In this document: in pieces, positions 26,442-34,489 of the stretch
How positions within the stretch are numbered: position 1 is the first letter of the stretch
Layout of the letters: every line of letters begins with the position of its first letter
Source of the DNA: Sphingobacterium sp. UBA5670
GTDB taxonomy: Bacteria; Bacteroidota; Bacteroidia; Sphingobacteriales; Sphingobacteriaceae
Assembly (NCBI RefSeq): GCF_002420705.1
Contig: NZ_DIIM01000018.1
Location: forward strand, 1-64,000
Direction of reading: 5' to 3'
Length of the DNA: 64,000 nucleotides
The notes under the pieces: model-generated
Told to the model about the DNA's origin: nothing
The model's database searches: none
The model's input: only the letters and a program-made list of their open reading frames with translations
Program-made: the position numbers and the translations under genes

Positions 26442-28022
26442 TTACCTTTTAATAGACTTCAACACCTTATCCAATACCGGATCTTTGCCCTGGATAGCAT
26501 CATCAACACTGCGTACGACAGGAACATCCGGCATGACACCGCGCCCCGCTTCGTTCACTTGATAATAAGGCTTGACATCCATTAGGCCAAAACGCCAACG
26601 TAGATGGGAGTTCGGAAGTTTCAGTACAGGAAGAACTCCCGCAACCGTGCCACTAGCAGCCCCACCAGTTTCCTCTCCCACAAAAACAGCCCTCTTTCCA
26701 ACTTTTAGATTTGTAGCAATCAAACTCGCAGCAGAAAAAGTCCCGCCATCAATCAATACAAATAAATCACCGCGATATCTGCCCACTTTCGACTTTTCAA
26801 TTTTGCTTCCCGTAAGATGGGTATAATGCAGACCATCTTTGGAAAAAGTCTTTGTCCAGGATACAATGGCACCGGTTAAGATAAATGGCGATAAGACGGG
26901 ATAAGACCAGCCCGGCAATCCTTTTACCTGATAAAACGGCAAGTTGAATTTTGAGGTAATGACTGCTGGTTGAACAAATTGGAATTTATCCTCTTCCACT
27001 AAGTAACTGTATAGCTCACGGACATCGGACAAACGTCCACCCAAATTGCCACGAAGATCCAATATCAGGTATTGGACCGAATTAAGCTCCAGCCGATCAA
27101 AAATCCTTCTATAGGCTTCTTTTGGACGCCCATATGAAAAGTCGACCACCTTCAACAGAGCAATGTTACTATCTCCTTTTACTGGAAATGAAAGCTGCTT
27201 GCTCATCCGCTTAAGGTTGGCATTATACCCAAAGATTTTACGATGCTTTTTTAGATCACTTTTCTTCTGATCAGGTTGGCTCACTTTTTTCACAGCCTTG
27301 GTCGTTATCTCTGATTTAACCTTTGTATCGACACTATCAAACCTTCTTACAACAATCCGCTGGTACGTGCTATCGGCATCGGAAAACAAGATCGCAATAG
27401 AATCCCGATAGCCCAATTCCAATTGGTAATACCGCGGTAATAAACGCTCAAAAGCCTGATCTAAAAATGTCGTATTATAGCCGTCCGACGTAAAGGTTGG
27501 ACGATATTTTGTGTAGAGATTTTGTGGTTGTATCCCCTCAATAGAAAGAATTTTAGAGCCTGCTACCAAACTTGAATCTAAGGTTCCATTTTTTGAGAGA
27601 TAGAGTGTATTTTCCTGCCAATGAAATCCCAGTTGTGAAAAGGGACCCTTGCTCTTTTGATAACGGACTTTATCCTTACCTTTCGGATCAAATTTGGAAA
27701 TAAGAGGACTCAGCGTCATATGCCCCTGCCGAACTTGAGCCAGTACAGATGCTAATGCCAACTGAAACTGATTGGGCAATAATGGCTGGCGGATCGTTCT
27801 ACGAAGGCTGTCGAACTTAATCTTTAACTCATCTTCCCGCACATATAGAAACAAGTCTGGATGCATCTTCCACAGGTTATGCTCAACATAGTTGATATCT
27901 TGCTGCATAGCTTCCACCGCCAGGGGAGTTTCAATAAATCGATTATACTTTTCGACATTTGCGCAACGCACAAATGTCAGTAAACATCCCAATAAGAATA
28001 GATAAATCCCTGGCCTTTTCAT
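26442..28022 (-). CDS. S41-family peptidase, probable lipoprotein
   Basis: The 526-residue protein starts with a signal sequence ending FVRC (Cys20), a weak lipobox. The C-terminal half is an S41 peptidase domain: YLILDLRGNLGGR, then the catalytic-serine segment LIDGGTFSAASLIATNLK, then FVGEETGGAASG. S41 (tail-specific/CtpA-like) peptidases cut C-terminal regions of envelope proteins. It follows nusG on the same strand after a terminator, at the distal edge of the island. It may be a long-term neighbour of nusG or part of the insert; the sequence does not decide. Confidence 0.88.
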   Translation of the reverse strand: MKRPGIYLFLLGCLLTFVRCANVEKYNRFIETPLAVEAMQQDINYVEHNLWKMHPDLFLYVREDELKIKFDSLRRTIRQPLLPNQFQLALASVLAQVRQGHMTLSPLISKFDPKGKDKVRYQKSKGPFSQLGFHWQENTLYLSKNGTLDSSLVAGSKILSIEGIQPQNLYTKYRPTFTSDGYNTTFLDQAFERLLPRYYQLELGYRDSIAILFSDADSTYQRIVVRRFDSVDTKVKSEITTKAVKKVSQPDQKKSDLKKHRKIFGYNANLKRMSKQLSFPVKGDSNIALLKVVDFSYGRPKEAYRRIFDRLELNSVQYLILDLRGNLGGRLSDVRELYSYLVEEDKFQFVQPAVITSKFNLPFYQVKGLPGWSYPVLSPFILTGAIVSWTKTFSKDGLHYTHLTGSKIEKSKVGRYRGDLFVLIDGGTFSAASLIATNLKVGKRAVFVGEETGGAASGTVAGVLPVLKLPNSHLRWRFGLMDVKPYYQVNEAGRGVMPDVPVVRSVDDAIQGKDPVLDKVLKSIKR

Positions 28023-28036
28023 TGATATTAAGATAC

Positions 28037-28071
28037 AAAAAAAAGCCTTCCAATTTTCATGAAAAGCTTTT
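28037..28071 (-). terminator. Terminator of the tuf-secE-nusG operon
   Basis: AAAAGC (28041-28046) pairs with GCTTTT in an imperfect hairpin ending at 28071, and an 8-nt T-run follows on the minus strand. It lies about 20 bp beyond the nusG stop and uncouples nusG from the downstream S41 gene. Confidence 0.6.
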
Positions 28072-28092
28072 CTCTATCGTTAATTACTAATC

Positions 28093-28638
28093 TTACTCTT
28101 TTTCTACTTGCATGTAGTTTAGTTCAAGTGGCGTCTTACGACCGAAGACTTTCACCATCACGATTAATTTCTTTTTATCTTCGTGGACCTCTTCGATTTC
28201 TCCCGTAAATCCGTTGAAAGGACCATCGTTTACTTTCACTGTTTCACCCACATAGTAAGGAACGTTAATGGTTTCACCTTGCTCGGCCATTTCATCCACT
28301 TTACCTAGGATACGATTTACCTCTGCTTGGCGCAAAGGGACTGCATTACCAGCTTTATCTCCCAAGAAACCAATTACACTGTTGATATTTTTGATGATGT
28401 GTTCTAACTCACCGTCAAGAGCTGCTTCTAATAAAACATAACCAGGATAGTAGTTACGCTCTTTAGCAACTTTCTTACCATCGCGCATCAAGTAGTATTT
28501 TTCCATTGGAATCAACACTTGAGGAATCAAGTGTTCAATACCTAAACGGCTAACTTCGGCATCAATATATTGCTTTACTTTCTTTTCTTTACCACTTACA
28601 GCACGAACTACGTACCACTTTAAACCTTGATCTGCCAT
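28093..28638 (-). CDS. nusG: Transcription elongation/antitermination factor NusG
   Basis: NusG binds RNA polymerase and links it to ribosomes or Rho. The 181 residues contain the NGN domain (KWYVVRAVSGKEKKVKQYI at the start) and a C-terminal KOW motif (VNDGPFNGFTGEIEEVHEDK). It follows secE by 20 bp. In most Bacteroidota rplK comes next; here the next minus-strand genes belong to the island. Confidence 0.97.
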   Translation of the reverse strand: MADQGLKWYVVRAVSGKEKKVKQYIDAEVSRLGIEHLIPQVLIPMEKYYLMRDGKKVAKERNYYPGYVLLEAALDGELEHIIKNINSVIGFLGDKAGNAVPLRQAEVNRILGKVDEMAEQGETINVPYYVGETVKVNDGPFNGFTGEIEEVHEDKKKLIVMVKVFGRKTPLELNYMQVEKE

Positions 28639-28658
28639 AAATAAATACGATTGAAAAA

Positions 28659-28853
28659 TTAAGAAGCAATACCGTACAAGAATTCTAACCCTACACTTGA
28701 AGCTTTATCCATTACAAAGACAACCAATGCAATAAGAAGAGAAGCAACAAGTACAATAACAGCTGAACTTTGTAACTGAGACCATGTAGGCCAAGTCACT
28801 TTCTCAGTGATCTCTACATAAGAGTCTTTAAAAAAATCAAGTACTTTTGCCAT
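28659..28853 (-). CDS. secE: Preprotein translocase subunit SecE
   Basis: The 64-residue protein has the short single-helix form of SecE: an amphipathic N-terminal segment (FFKDSYVEITEKVTWPTW) then one membrane helix (about residues 32-55). It clamps SecY in the Sec translocon. It lies between tRNA-Trp and nusG, its standard place. Confidence 0.95.
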   Translation of the reverse strand: MAKVLDFFKDSYVEITEKVTWPTWSQLQSSAVIVLVASLLIALVVFVMDKASSVGLEFLYGIAS

Positions 28854-28876
28854 TTTAGTTTATCTGTTTTTATAAG

Positions 28877-28947
28877 CACGGGCACCAGGACTCGAACCCA
28901 GACCAAAGGTTTTGGAGACCTTCGTTCTACCTTTAAACTATGCCCGT
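28877..28947 (-). tRNA. tRNA-Trp (CCA)
   Basis: A complete cloverleaf can be folded: acceptor ACGGGCA/TGCCCGT, anticodon loop TCTCCAAA with anticodon CCA, T-arm with GGTTCGAGTCC. CCA is not encoded. It sits between tuf and secE. Confidence 0.95.
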
Positions 28948-29044
28948 GTATTTCTTATTTTGTGATGCAAATATAGTGTTTTAAACCACTTTCTGCAAAT
29001 CTTTTTTTACTTTTTTTTATTTTAATCCGATAAATCGCTTATCG

Positions 29045-29082
29045 AAAAAATAAGCTAATCAACTTCAGTCGATTAGCTTATT
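29045..29082 (-). terminator. Terminator after tuf
   Basis: A perfect 12-bp stem (AATAAGCTAATC with GATTAGCTTATT, 10-nt loop) is followed by a T-run on the minus strand, 29 bp past the tuf stop. It limits readthrough to tRNA-Trp, secE and nusG. Confidence 0.85.
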
Positions 29083-29110
29083 CTATGTGATTCTAAATCT
29101 TTATTAAAGA

Positions 29111-30295
29111 CTAGATAATTTCAGTTACCTGACCAGCACCTACTGTACGACCACCCTCACGGATAGCGAAACGTAGACCTTTTTCCATTGCAATAGCAGA
29201 AATTAATTTCACGCTGATTGTAACGTTATCACCTGGCATAACCATTTCAGTACCTTCTGGTAAAGAGATTTCTCCAGTTACGTCAGTTGTACGGAAATAG
29301 AATTGAGGACGGTATTTGTTGAAGAATGGAGTGTGACGACCACCTTCAGCTTTTGACAATACGTAAACCTCAGCTTTGAAATGATCGTGAGGAGTTACTG
29401 AACCTGGTTTACAGATAACCATACCACGTTTGATATCAGTTTTCTCAATACCACGTAACAATAAACCTACGTTATCACCAGCCTCACCGTAATCTAAGAT
29501 TTTACGGAACATCTCAACACCTGTTACTGTAGATTTCAAGTTCTCAGCACCCATACCTAAGATCTCAACTGGATCACCAGAGTTGATTACACCTCTTTCG
29601 ATACGACCTGTAGCAACTGTACCACGACCTGTGATCGAGAATACGTCTTCTACTGGCATCAAGAAAGGTAAGTCAGTCAAACGTGGAGGAATTGGAATGT
29701 AGTTATCTACAGCATCCATTAATTCCATGATTTTCTCAACCCACTCAGGCTCACCGTTCAATGCACCTAAAGCAGAACCTTTGATTACAGGGATATCATC
29801 ACCAGGGAATTCGTAGAATGATAATAACTCACGAACTTCCATTTCAACTAAGTCTAACAACTCAGGGTCATCAACTAAGTCAGTTTTGTTCATGAATACT
29901 ACTAACGCAGGAACACCTACTTGGCGAGCCAACAAGATGTGCTCACGAGTTTGAGGCATAGGACCATCAGTCGCAGCAACTACGATGATAGCACCGTCCA
30001 TTTGAGCAGCACCAGTTACCATGTTCTTAACGTAGTCAGCGTGACCTGGACAGTCAACGTGTGCATAGTGACGGTTAGCTGTAGAATATTCTACGTGTGC
30101 AGTATTGATTGTGATACCACGCTCTTTTTCTTCAGGAGCAGAGTCAATTGAATCAAATGAACGAGCTTCTGACAAACCTTTATCAGCCAATACTTTAGTG
30201 ATAGCAGCTGTAGTTGTAGTTTTACCGTGGTCAACGTGACCGATAGTACCAATGTTTAAGTGTGGTTTACTACGGTCAAATTTCTCTTTTGCCAT
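29111..30295 (-). CDS. tuf: Translation elongation factor Tu
   Basis: EF-Tu delivers aminoacyl-tRNA to the ribosome as a GTPase. The 394 residues show G1 GHVDHGKT (about residue 19), G3 DCPGHADYVKNM and G4 NKTDLVDD, then domains 2 and 3 ending VGAGQVTEII. Length is normal. It lies directly after four tRNA genes, the usual arrangement in the phylum. Confidence 0.99.
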   Translation of the reverse strand: MAKEKFDRSKPHLNIGTIGHVDHGKTTTTAAITKVLADKGLSEARSFDSIDSAPEEKERGITINTAHVEYSTANRHYAHVDCPGHADYVKNMVTGAAQMDGAIIVVAATDGPMPQTREHILLARQVGVPALVVFMNKTDLVDDPELLDLVEMEVRELLSFYEFPGDDIPVIKGSALGALNGEPEWVEKIMELMDAVDNYIPIPPRLTDLPFLMPVEDVFSITGRGTVATGRIERGVINSGDPVEILGMGAENLKSTVTGVEMFRKILDYGEAGDNVGLLLRGIEKTDIKRGMVICKPGSVTPHDHFKAEVYVLSKAEGGRHTPFFNKYRPQFYFRTTDVTGEISLPEGTEMVMPGDNVTISVKLISAIAMEKGLRFAIREGGRTVGAGQVTEII

Positions 30296-30367
30296 GTTTA
30301 TGCGAATTAGTAATTATAAATTATTTCTATTTGTTATATACTCTTGCTTAATTTTTACACAAGTACG

Positions 30368-30439
<72 letters not shown>

Positions 30440-30534
30440 TTACTAAAAAACCTTATTTACGTATTAATGCCCCCACCTTTAGATACATTATTATCAAAGA
30501 AGATAGAGACTAAATTTAATACTTGAAAAATTTG

Positions 30535-30607
30535 AGCGGAAGACGAGGTTCGAACTCGCGACCTATAGCTTGGAAGGCTATCGCTCTACCAACTGAGCTA
30601 CTTCCGC
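30535..30607 (-). tRNA. tRNA-Gly (TCC)
   Basis: The acceptor stem GCGGAAG/CTTCCGC and anticodon stem ATAGC/GCTAT enclose CTTCCAA, giving anticodon TCC. D- and T-arms are regular. Confidence 0.95.
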
Positions 30608-30657
30608 TTAATAATTAGAAACTAGAGTAAATCTAACACCCTAATTAAAATAAAGTG

Positions 30658-30738
30658 TGGAGGGAGAAGGATTCGAACCTTCGAAGCCGAAGCAACGGAT
30701 TTACAGTCCGTCCCATTTGACCGCTCTGGAACCCCTCC
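30658..30738 (-). tRNA. tRNA-Tyr (GTA)
   Basis: The acceptor stem GGAGGGG/TCCCTCC and anticodon stem ACGGA/TCCGT enclose CTGTAAA, giving anticodon GTA. A long variable arm, typical of bacterial tRNA-Tyr, gives the 81-nt length. Confidence 0.95.
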
Positions 30739-30764
30739 AGACCTGTAACTCTCGTTACATTTTG

Positions 30765-30837
<73 letters not shown>

Positions 30838-31018
30838 TTCTAATATCTTTATTTAAACTTACATTCTATCAACGTCTGACCAAGTATTTCTACCTTTTCA
30901 GCGAGTGCAAATATCGAATTTACTTTTGATTTCTGCAAGTTTATTTTTTATTTTTTTTCATTTAAAGAACTAAGCAAACTTTCGTTTTTTCGAACCGTTG
31001 TTCCCTTGTTTGCTGATG

Positions 31019-31047
31019 CAAAGATAGACACAAAACTCACTTTACAA
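31019..31047 (-). promoter_or_regulatory. Promoter of the tRNA-tuf operon
   Basis: TATCTTTG on the minus strand (31019-31026) with TTG 18 nt upstream (31045-31047) is a near-ideal match. A second, weaker candidate (GATATTTG with TTG 20 nt upstream) lies near 30905-30940. The 326-bp spacer up to 31163 holds only these and the divergent promoter. Confidence 0.75.
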
Positions 31048-31131
31048 AAATATTTGTCAAAAAAAAAAGACAGTTTTTGGCAATTATACTGATATGCAGC
31101 ACAATAATTTTTGATTGCATATTTACCTGTT

Positions 31132-31160
31132 TTGGTTATTTGGCTAATATACTATCTTTG
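31132..31160 (+). promoter_or_regulatory. Promoter directly abutting the Omp85-like gene
   Basis: TTG (31132-31134), 18 nt, then TATCTTTG (31153-31160) is a perfect match, and the ATG follows only 3 nt later. Transcription would begin at or next to the start codon, suggesting a leaderless mRNA. Confidence 0.7.
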
Positions 31161-31163
31161 GGC

Positions 31164-32327
31164 ATGCAAATTTTACCGCAATCACTTTCAAAACTTACCC
31201 GATACTCCGTACTATTTACGGTACTTTTAATGGGATCGGCCGAATTGAAAGCTCAAAATATTATTCAAAAATTGAGTAAAAAATTTCTTTCGGCTGAAAG
31301 AGATTCCACACGTTCCGGAAGTTTTATGGTATTACCGGCCGTTGGTTATGCGCAGGAAACGGGTGTCGAATACGGCCTGGCCAGTGCTTATAATTTTTAT
31401 CTGGATAAATCTGACTCCAAAATCCGCACTTCCACCGTCATGGCGATGGGAACCTTTACGTCCAACAGTCAGTCAAACTTCAAACTGCAGACGGACCTTT
31501 GGACCAAAAACAACGACTATCATCTGATCAGTGAAATACGCTACCGTAATTGGCCCTTTAACTATTATGGCGTCGGTATGGACACCTGGAAAGCAGATGA
31601 AGAACGCATCGATCAAAAATTATTTCGCGTCAAACTCGAAGCTGAGAAAAAAATTAGCAACAGTCTTTATTCTGGAATAAACATTCAATACGATAACTTC
31701 AAAATTCGTAGCGACAGCGCCGATCGCACTTTCAATCATTCCGATCTTATCGGAAAGGATGGCGGGCAACAACTCCTAATCGGTGTATCGCAATTGTTTG
31801 ACAATAGGGATAACGTTTCTTATACGACAAAAGGTTATTATGCCAAATTACGGTTGGCATATGCTCCCAAATTATGGACAAGTACTGATTTTACAGGGGC
31901 AAACCTCGATGTAGATCTCCGTGGCTTTATTCCCCTGTACAACAAGGTCACTTTGGCCCTGCAGGGAATCTTTCGTTCCACATTTGGGAAAACAGTCCCA
32001 TTCTACAATTACCGTGAACTTGGTGGCGATATGATGATGCGCGGTTATTACCTCGGACGTTACCGAGACAAGAATTACCTGGCCTCACAGGCTGAACTGC
32101 GTTATCGCTTTCATCCACGCTTTGGCATCGTTGGATTTTCGGGCCTCGGATCGACCTTTTCCAAGGAAAATAGTAGTCGATATGTAGCCAGCTATGGTGG
32201 CGGTTTACGCTATTTCTTTAGCCTCGAACATAACAGCAGTATACGCTTTGATTATTCCTTTGGCGAACAAAGACCCGGAGAAAAACGTCAATCGGGTTTC
32301 TACCTTTCCTTAAGTGAAGCTTTTTAA
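31164..32327 (+). CDS. Omp85/BamA-like outer-membrane barrel protein
   Basis: From the ATG at 31164 the product has 387 residues. It begins with a signal peptide (RYSVLFTVLLMGSAELKAQ) and continues as a beta-barrel with alternating aromatic strands, ending in a typical last strand with terminal Phe (SGFYLSLSEAF). The segment YRELGGDMMMRGYYLGRYRD resembles the conserved (V/I)RG motif of the Omp85 family, so a translocon-like or surface-antigen barrel is likely. POTRA domains are absent, so it is a short, barrel-only member. The frame extends 29 codons upstream, but the promoter lies inside that part, so I chose this start. Substrate unknown. Confidence 0.8.
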   Translation: MQILPQSLSKLTRYSVLFTVLLMGSAELKAQNIIQKLSKKFLSAERDSTRSGSFMVLPAVGYAQETGVEYGLASAYNFYLDKSDSKIRTSTVMAMGTFTSNSQSNFKLQTDLWTKNNDYHLISEIRYRNWPFNYYGVGMDTWKADEERIDQKLFRVKLEAEKKISNSLYSGINIQYDNFKIRSDSADRTFNHSDLIGKDGGQQLLIGVSQLFDNRDNVSYTTKGYYAKLRLAYAPKLWTSTDFTGANLDVDLRGFIPLYNKVTLALQGIFRSTFGKTVPFYNYRELGGDMMMRGYYLGRYRDKNYLASQAELRYRFHPRFGIVGFSGLGSTFSKENSSRYVASYGGGLRYFFSLEHNSSIRFDYSFGEQRPGEKRQSGFYLSLSEAF

Positions 32328-32343
32328 TAAAAAACATATCATA

Positions 32344-32384
32344 AAGAACAGCATCCATAATATCTATTGATGGATGCTGTTCTT
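32344..32384 (+). terminator. Terminator after the Omp85-like gene
   Basis: A perfect 15-bp stem (AAGAACAGCATCCAT with ATGGATGCTGTTCTT, 11-nt loop) lies 16 bp beyond the stop. The tail is only ATTT on the plus strand; on the minus strand a T-rich run follows, so it may serve the convergent gene as well. Confidence 0.7.
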
Positions 32385-32523
32385 ATTTAGTAACAAACGA
32401 AATCGACCTTTCTATCCCCACTCCTTCTCAATTCCTACAAGTTTTAAAGTAAATATCTTATGTCCAACGGAATGCTGTTGATGACTACCCCACCATCAAT
32501 CAGGAAATGGTAGTAACAGCAGC

Positions 32524-33051
32524 TTAAAATCGAATCAGAAAATTCTCCTTTCGCTGTTCTTTCCTAAAGTAAACCAAACCAATTCGGTACAAATCTATCG
32601 TTACCACAATACGGTTATGCTGTTTAAGCTTGTTCCAGTACGCTTCCCTTTTCTCCGACAAATGGGGCTCGTTTATAATTAATAGATCTCGATCGCCAAC
32701 ATGTTCCAAAAAATTTAGGTCAAGATCGTCCAGATCGATATAATAAACATGTCGGTACGCATAGCTTCCACATTGGTTTTGTAAAAGACTCCGATAACTT
32801 TCGAGCGGACGGTCGGCCCAATAGCTAAAATCATCGTAAACAAATGTCTTTAATAGTCGATCGATTAATGCATACTTTTTCTGTTCTACCTTACTTTCGT
32901 TTTGAATAAATTGGGGTAATTCGGAAACACGCGCTTTGGATGCCTTTTGATAGATCACTTCGTCAACCAATTTATAGACAAAAGGAGAATGGGTCCCATG
33001 GCGACTATGGGATACAAAATAATGTCGCCAATACTTAAGCGTGTAGTTCAT
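32524..33051 (-). CDS. Short methyltransferase-like protein, probably non-catalytic
   Basis: The 175-residue protein has the ends of a Bacteroidota class-I SAM-methyltransferase-like family: HSRHGTHSPFVYKLVDEVIY at the start and TIDLYRIGLVYFRKEQRKEN at the end. The middle, where the glycine-rich SAM-binding loop should be, is shortened and no GxGxG is visible. Relatives are about 240-260 residues long by memory. It is likely a degenerate or repurposed member. The gene stands alone, with a candidate -7 element (GATGTTTG) close to its start. Confidence 0.6.
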   Translation of the reverse strand: MNYTLKYWRHYFVSHSRHGTHSPFVYKLVDEVIYQKASKARVSELPQFIQNESKVEQKKYALIDRLLKTFVYDDFSYWADRPLESYRSLLQNQCGSYAYRHVYYIDLDDLDLNFLEHVGDRDLLIINEPHLSEKREAYWNKLKQHNRIVVTIDLYRIGLVYFRKEQRKENFLIRF

Positions 33052-33166
33052 TTCGCTGCAAACATCGCTAAATTTTATGATTTTTCACATGGAACATTAG
33101 GTTTTTAATACCACGGAATACATGCTAATAAATTGGAAAAGTAACACACGAGAAGGAATACGATCG

Positions 33167-34486
33167 CTAAAACTGAAGGACAAAAACACTTCCCTCTCCC
33201 TCCGTACTATTGAGGAAAATAGTACCCTTGTGCAATAACATGATCTGTTTGCTTAGGGTCAAGCCGACACCTGTACCCGTTTTCTTTGTCGTAAAAAATG
33301 GCGTAAAAATCTGCTCCTGGAGATCGGCAGGAATTCCGGCCCCATTATCTTCAATCCGGATCTGAACCTTACCGTCGACTTCGAGAGCAGATAAACTGAT
33401 ATAAGCCTCTTCCCTATTTTTTACTGCATCAATTGCATTCAGCATCAGATTAATAATAACCTGCTCGATCAAATTGACATCTGCAGATAAAATTAACCGT
33501 GTATTTTTAAGGATAATATCTACGTCAATATTTTTCTGGATCAAGGTTGGTTCAAGCAATTGATAGATATGTTCAAACAACTGTGAAATCTGAATCGGCG
33601 CCAGCTGAGGCTGATCGACTTTATTGATCATGCGATAACTCTTAGCAAAATGCAAGAGTCCTTCGCTCCGGCGTTTGATGGTCGATATACCTGTTTTTAG
33701 ATCATCGATATCTTCATGTCCTTTAAAATGGTCCAAACGGCCATTCAACGTTTCAGCTAACGAACTGATCGGAGCAATGGAATTCATAATTTCATGGGTC
33801 AGTACACGCAATAATTTGTGCCAGGCTTTTGTCTCAGTTTCATCAATTGCTTCATTGATATTTTGGTACACTACAATACGAAACAAAGCATCCTGTGTCT
33901 CAAAACTTGAACTCTGAATCAATAATTTAATTTTCCCTTTACTTGACTGAACGGACTCCATTTGTTGCTGCCCATTTTCAAGTAACATGGTTTTTTCATA
34001 GAGGTCGCTATTTTTTTTCTTTAGCCCGGCAATGTTTCCGAGATGCGGCAAGTGAAATAGCTGTTTAAATGCTTCATTTACCCACATGACCTTGCCACTA
34101 TCCATCTCATAAAAGATGATAGCCGAATTCAGCATATTGATCACGCGGTCCAAGTATTGATGCTGAATTTCCTGCTTAATGCTGATCTCTTTATAAGTCT
34201 CGTTGATTTGATTAAAGGCAAGGAAAAGCTTTCCCTCCACTGATTTTGTGTTTTTCACCAAAAAACGCCTGGTAAAATCACGATATTTTACAGCTTCGGA
34301 AAATTCAATCAACTGCCTGGCTAAAAAATTATATTGTGCATATAAATTAAAACCCAGATAAAGCATAATACAAAAGATCAAAGCCGCCTGCACGTATTCA
34401 TGTTTTAGTAGCAAATAGGCACTCACAAGAGCGGCTACCAGCAGCAGTATAATCTTGATCGCATTTAAGATTTTTACGTGCTTCAT
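33167..34486 (-). CDS. Membrane sensor histidine kinase
   Basis: The 439-residue kinase has two N-terminal membrane helices (about 10-55), a PAS-like sensor region (about 105-215) and the kinase core. The H-box is LLRVLTHEIMNSIAPISSL (phospho-accepting His about residue 230). The N-box is NLMLNAIDAV, and the G-boxes are DNGAGIP and GTGVGLTLSK. The dimerisation helix sequence THEIMNSI places it with NtrB/NtrY-like kinases. It is 3 bp after the response-regulator gene, so the two act as a pair. It has almost no periplasmic loop, so the signal is likely sensed in or near the membrane. Confidence 0.93.
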   Translation of the reverse strand: MKHVKILNAIKIILLLVAALVSAYLLLKHEYVQAALIFCIMLYLGFNLYAQYNFLARQLIEFSEAVKYRDFTRRFLVKNTKSVEGKLFLAFNQINETYKEISIKQEIQHQYLDRVINMLNSAIIFYEMDSGKVMWVNEAFKQLFHLPHLGNIAGLKKKNSDLYEKTMLLENGQQQMESVQSSKGKIKLLIQSSSFETQDALFRIVVYQNINEAIDETETKAWHKLLRVLTHEIMNSIAPISSLAETLNGRLDHFKGHEDIDDLKTGISTIKRRSEGLLHFAKSYRMINKVDQPQLAPIQISQLFEHIYQLLEPTLIQKNIDVDIILKNTRLILSADVNLIEQVIINLMLNAIDAVKNREEAYISLSALEVDGKVQIRIEDNGAGIPADLQEQIFTPFFTTKKTGTGVGLTLSKQIMLLHKGTIFLNSTEGEGSVFVLQF

Positions 34487-34489
34487 TGA

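Noticed and set aside
11069..28092. Prophage or integrative element as the nature of the island
   Set aside because: No integrase, attachment-site repeat, structural phage gene or conjugation gene was seen; only an IS256-type element and a possible IS66 scrap.
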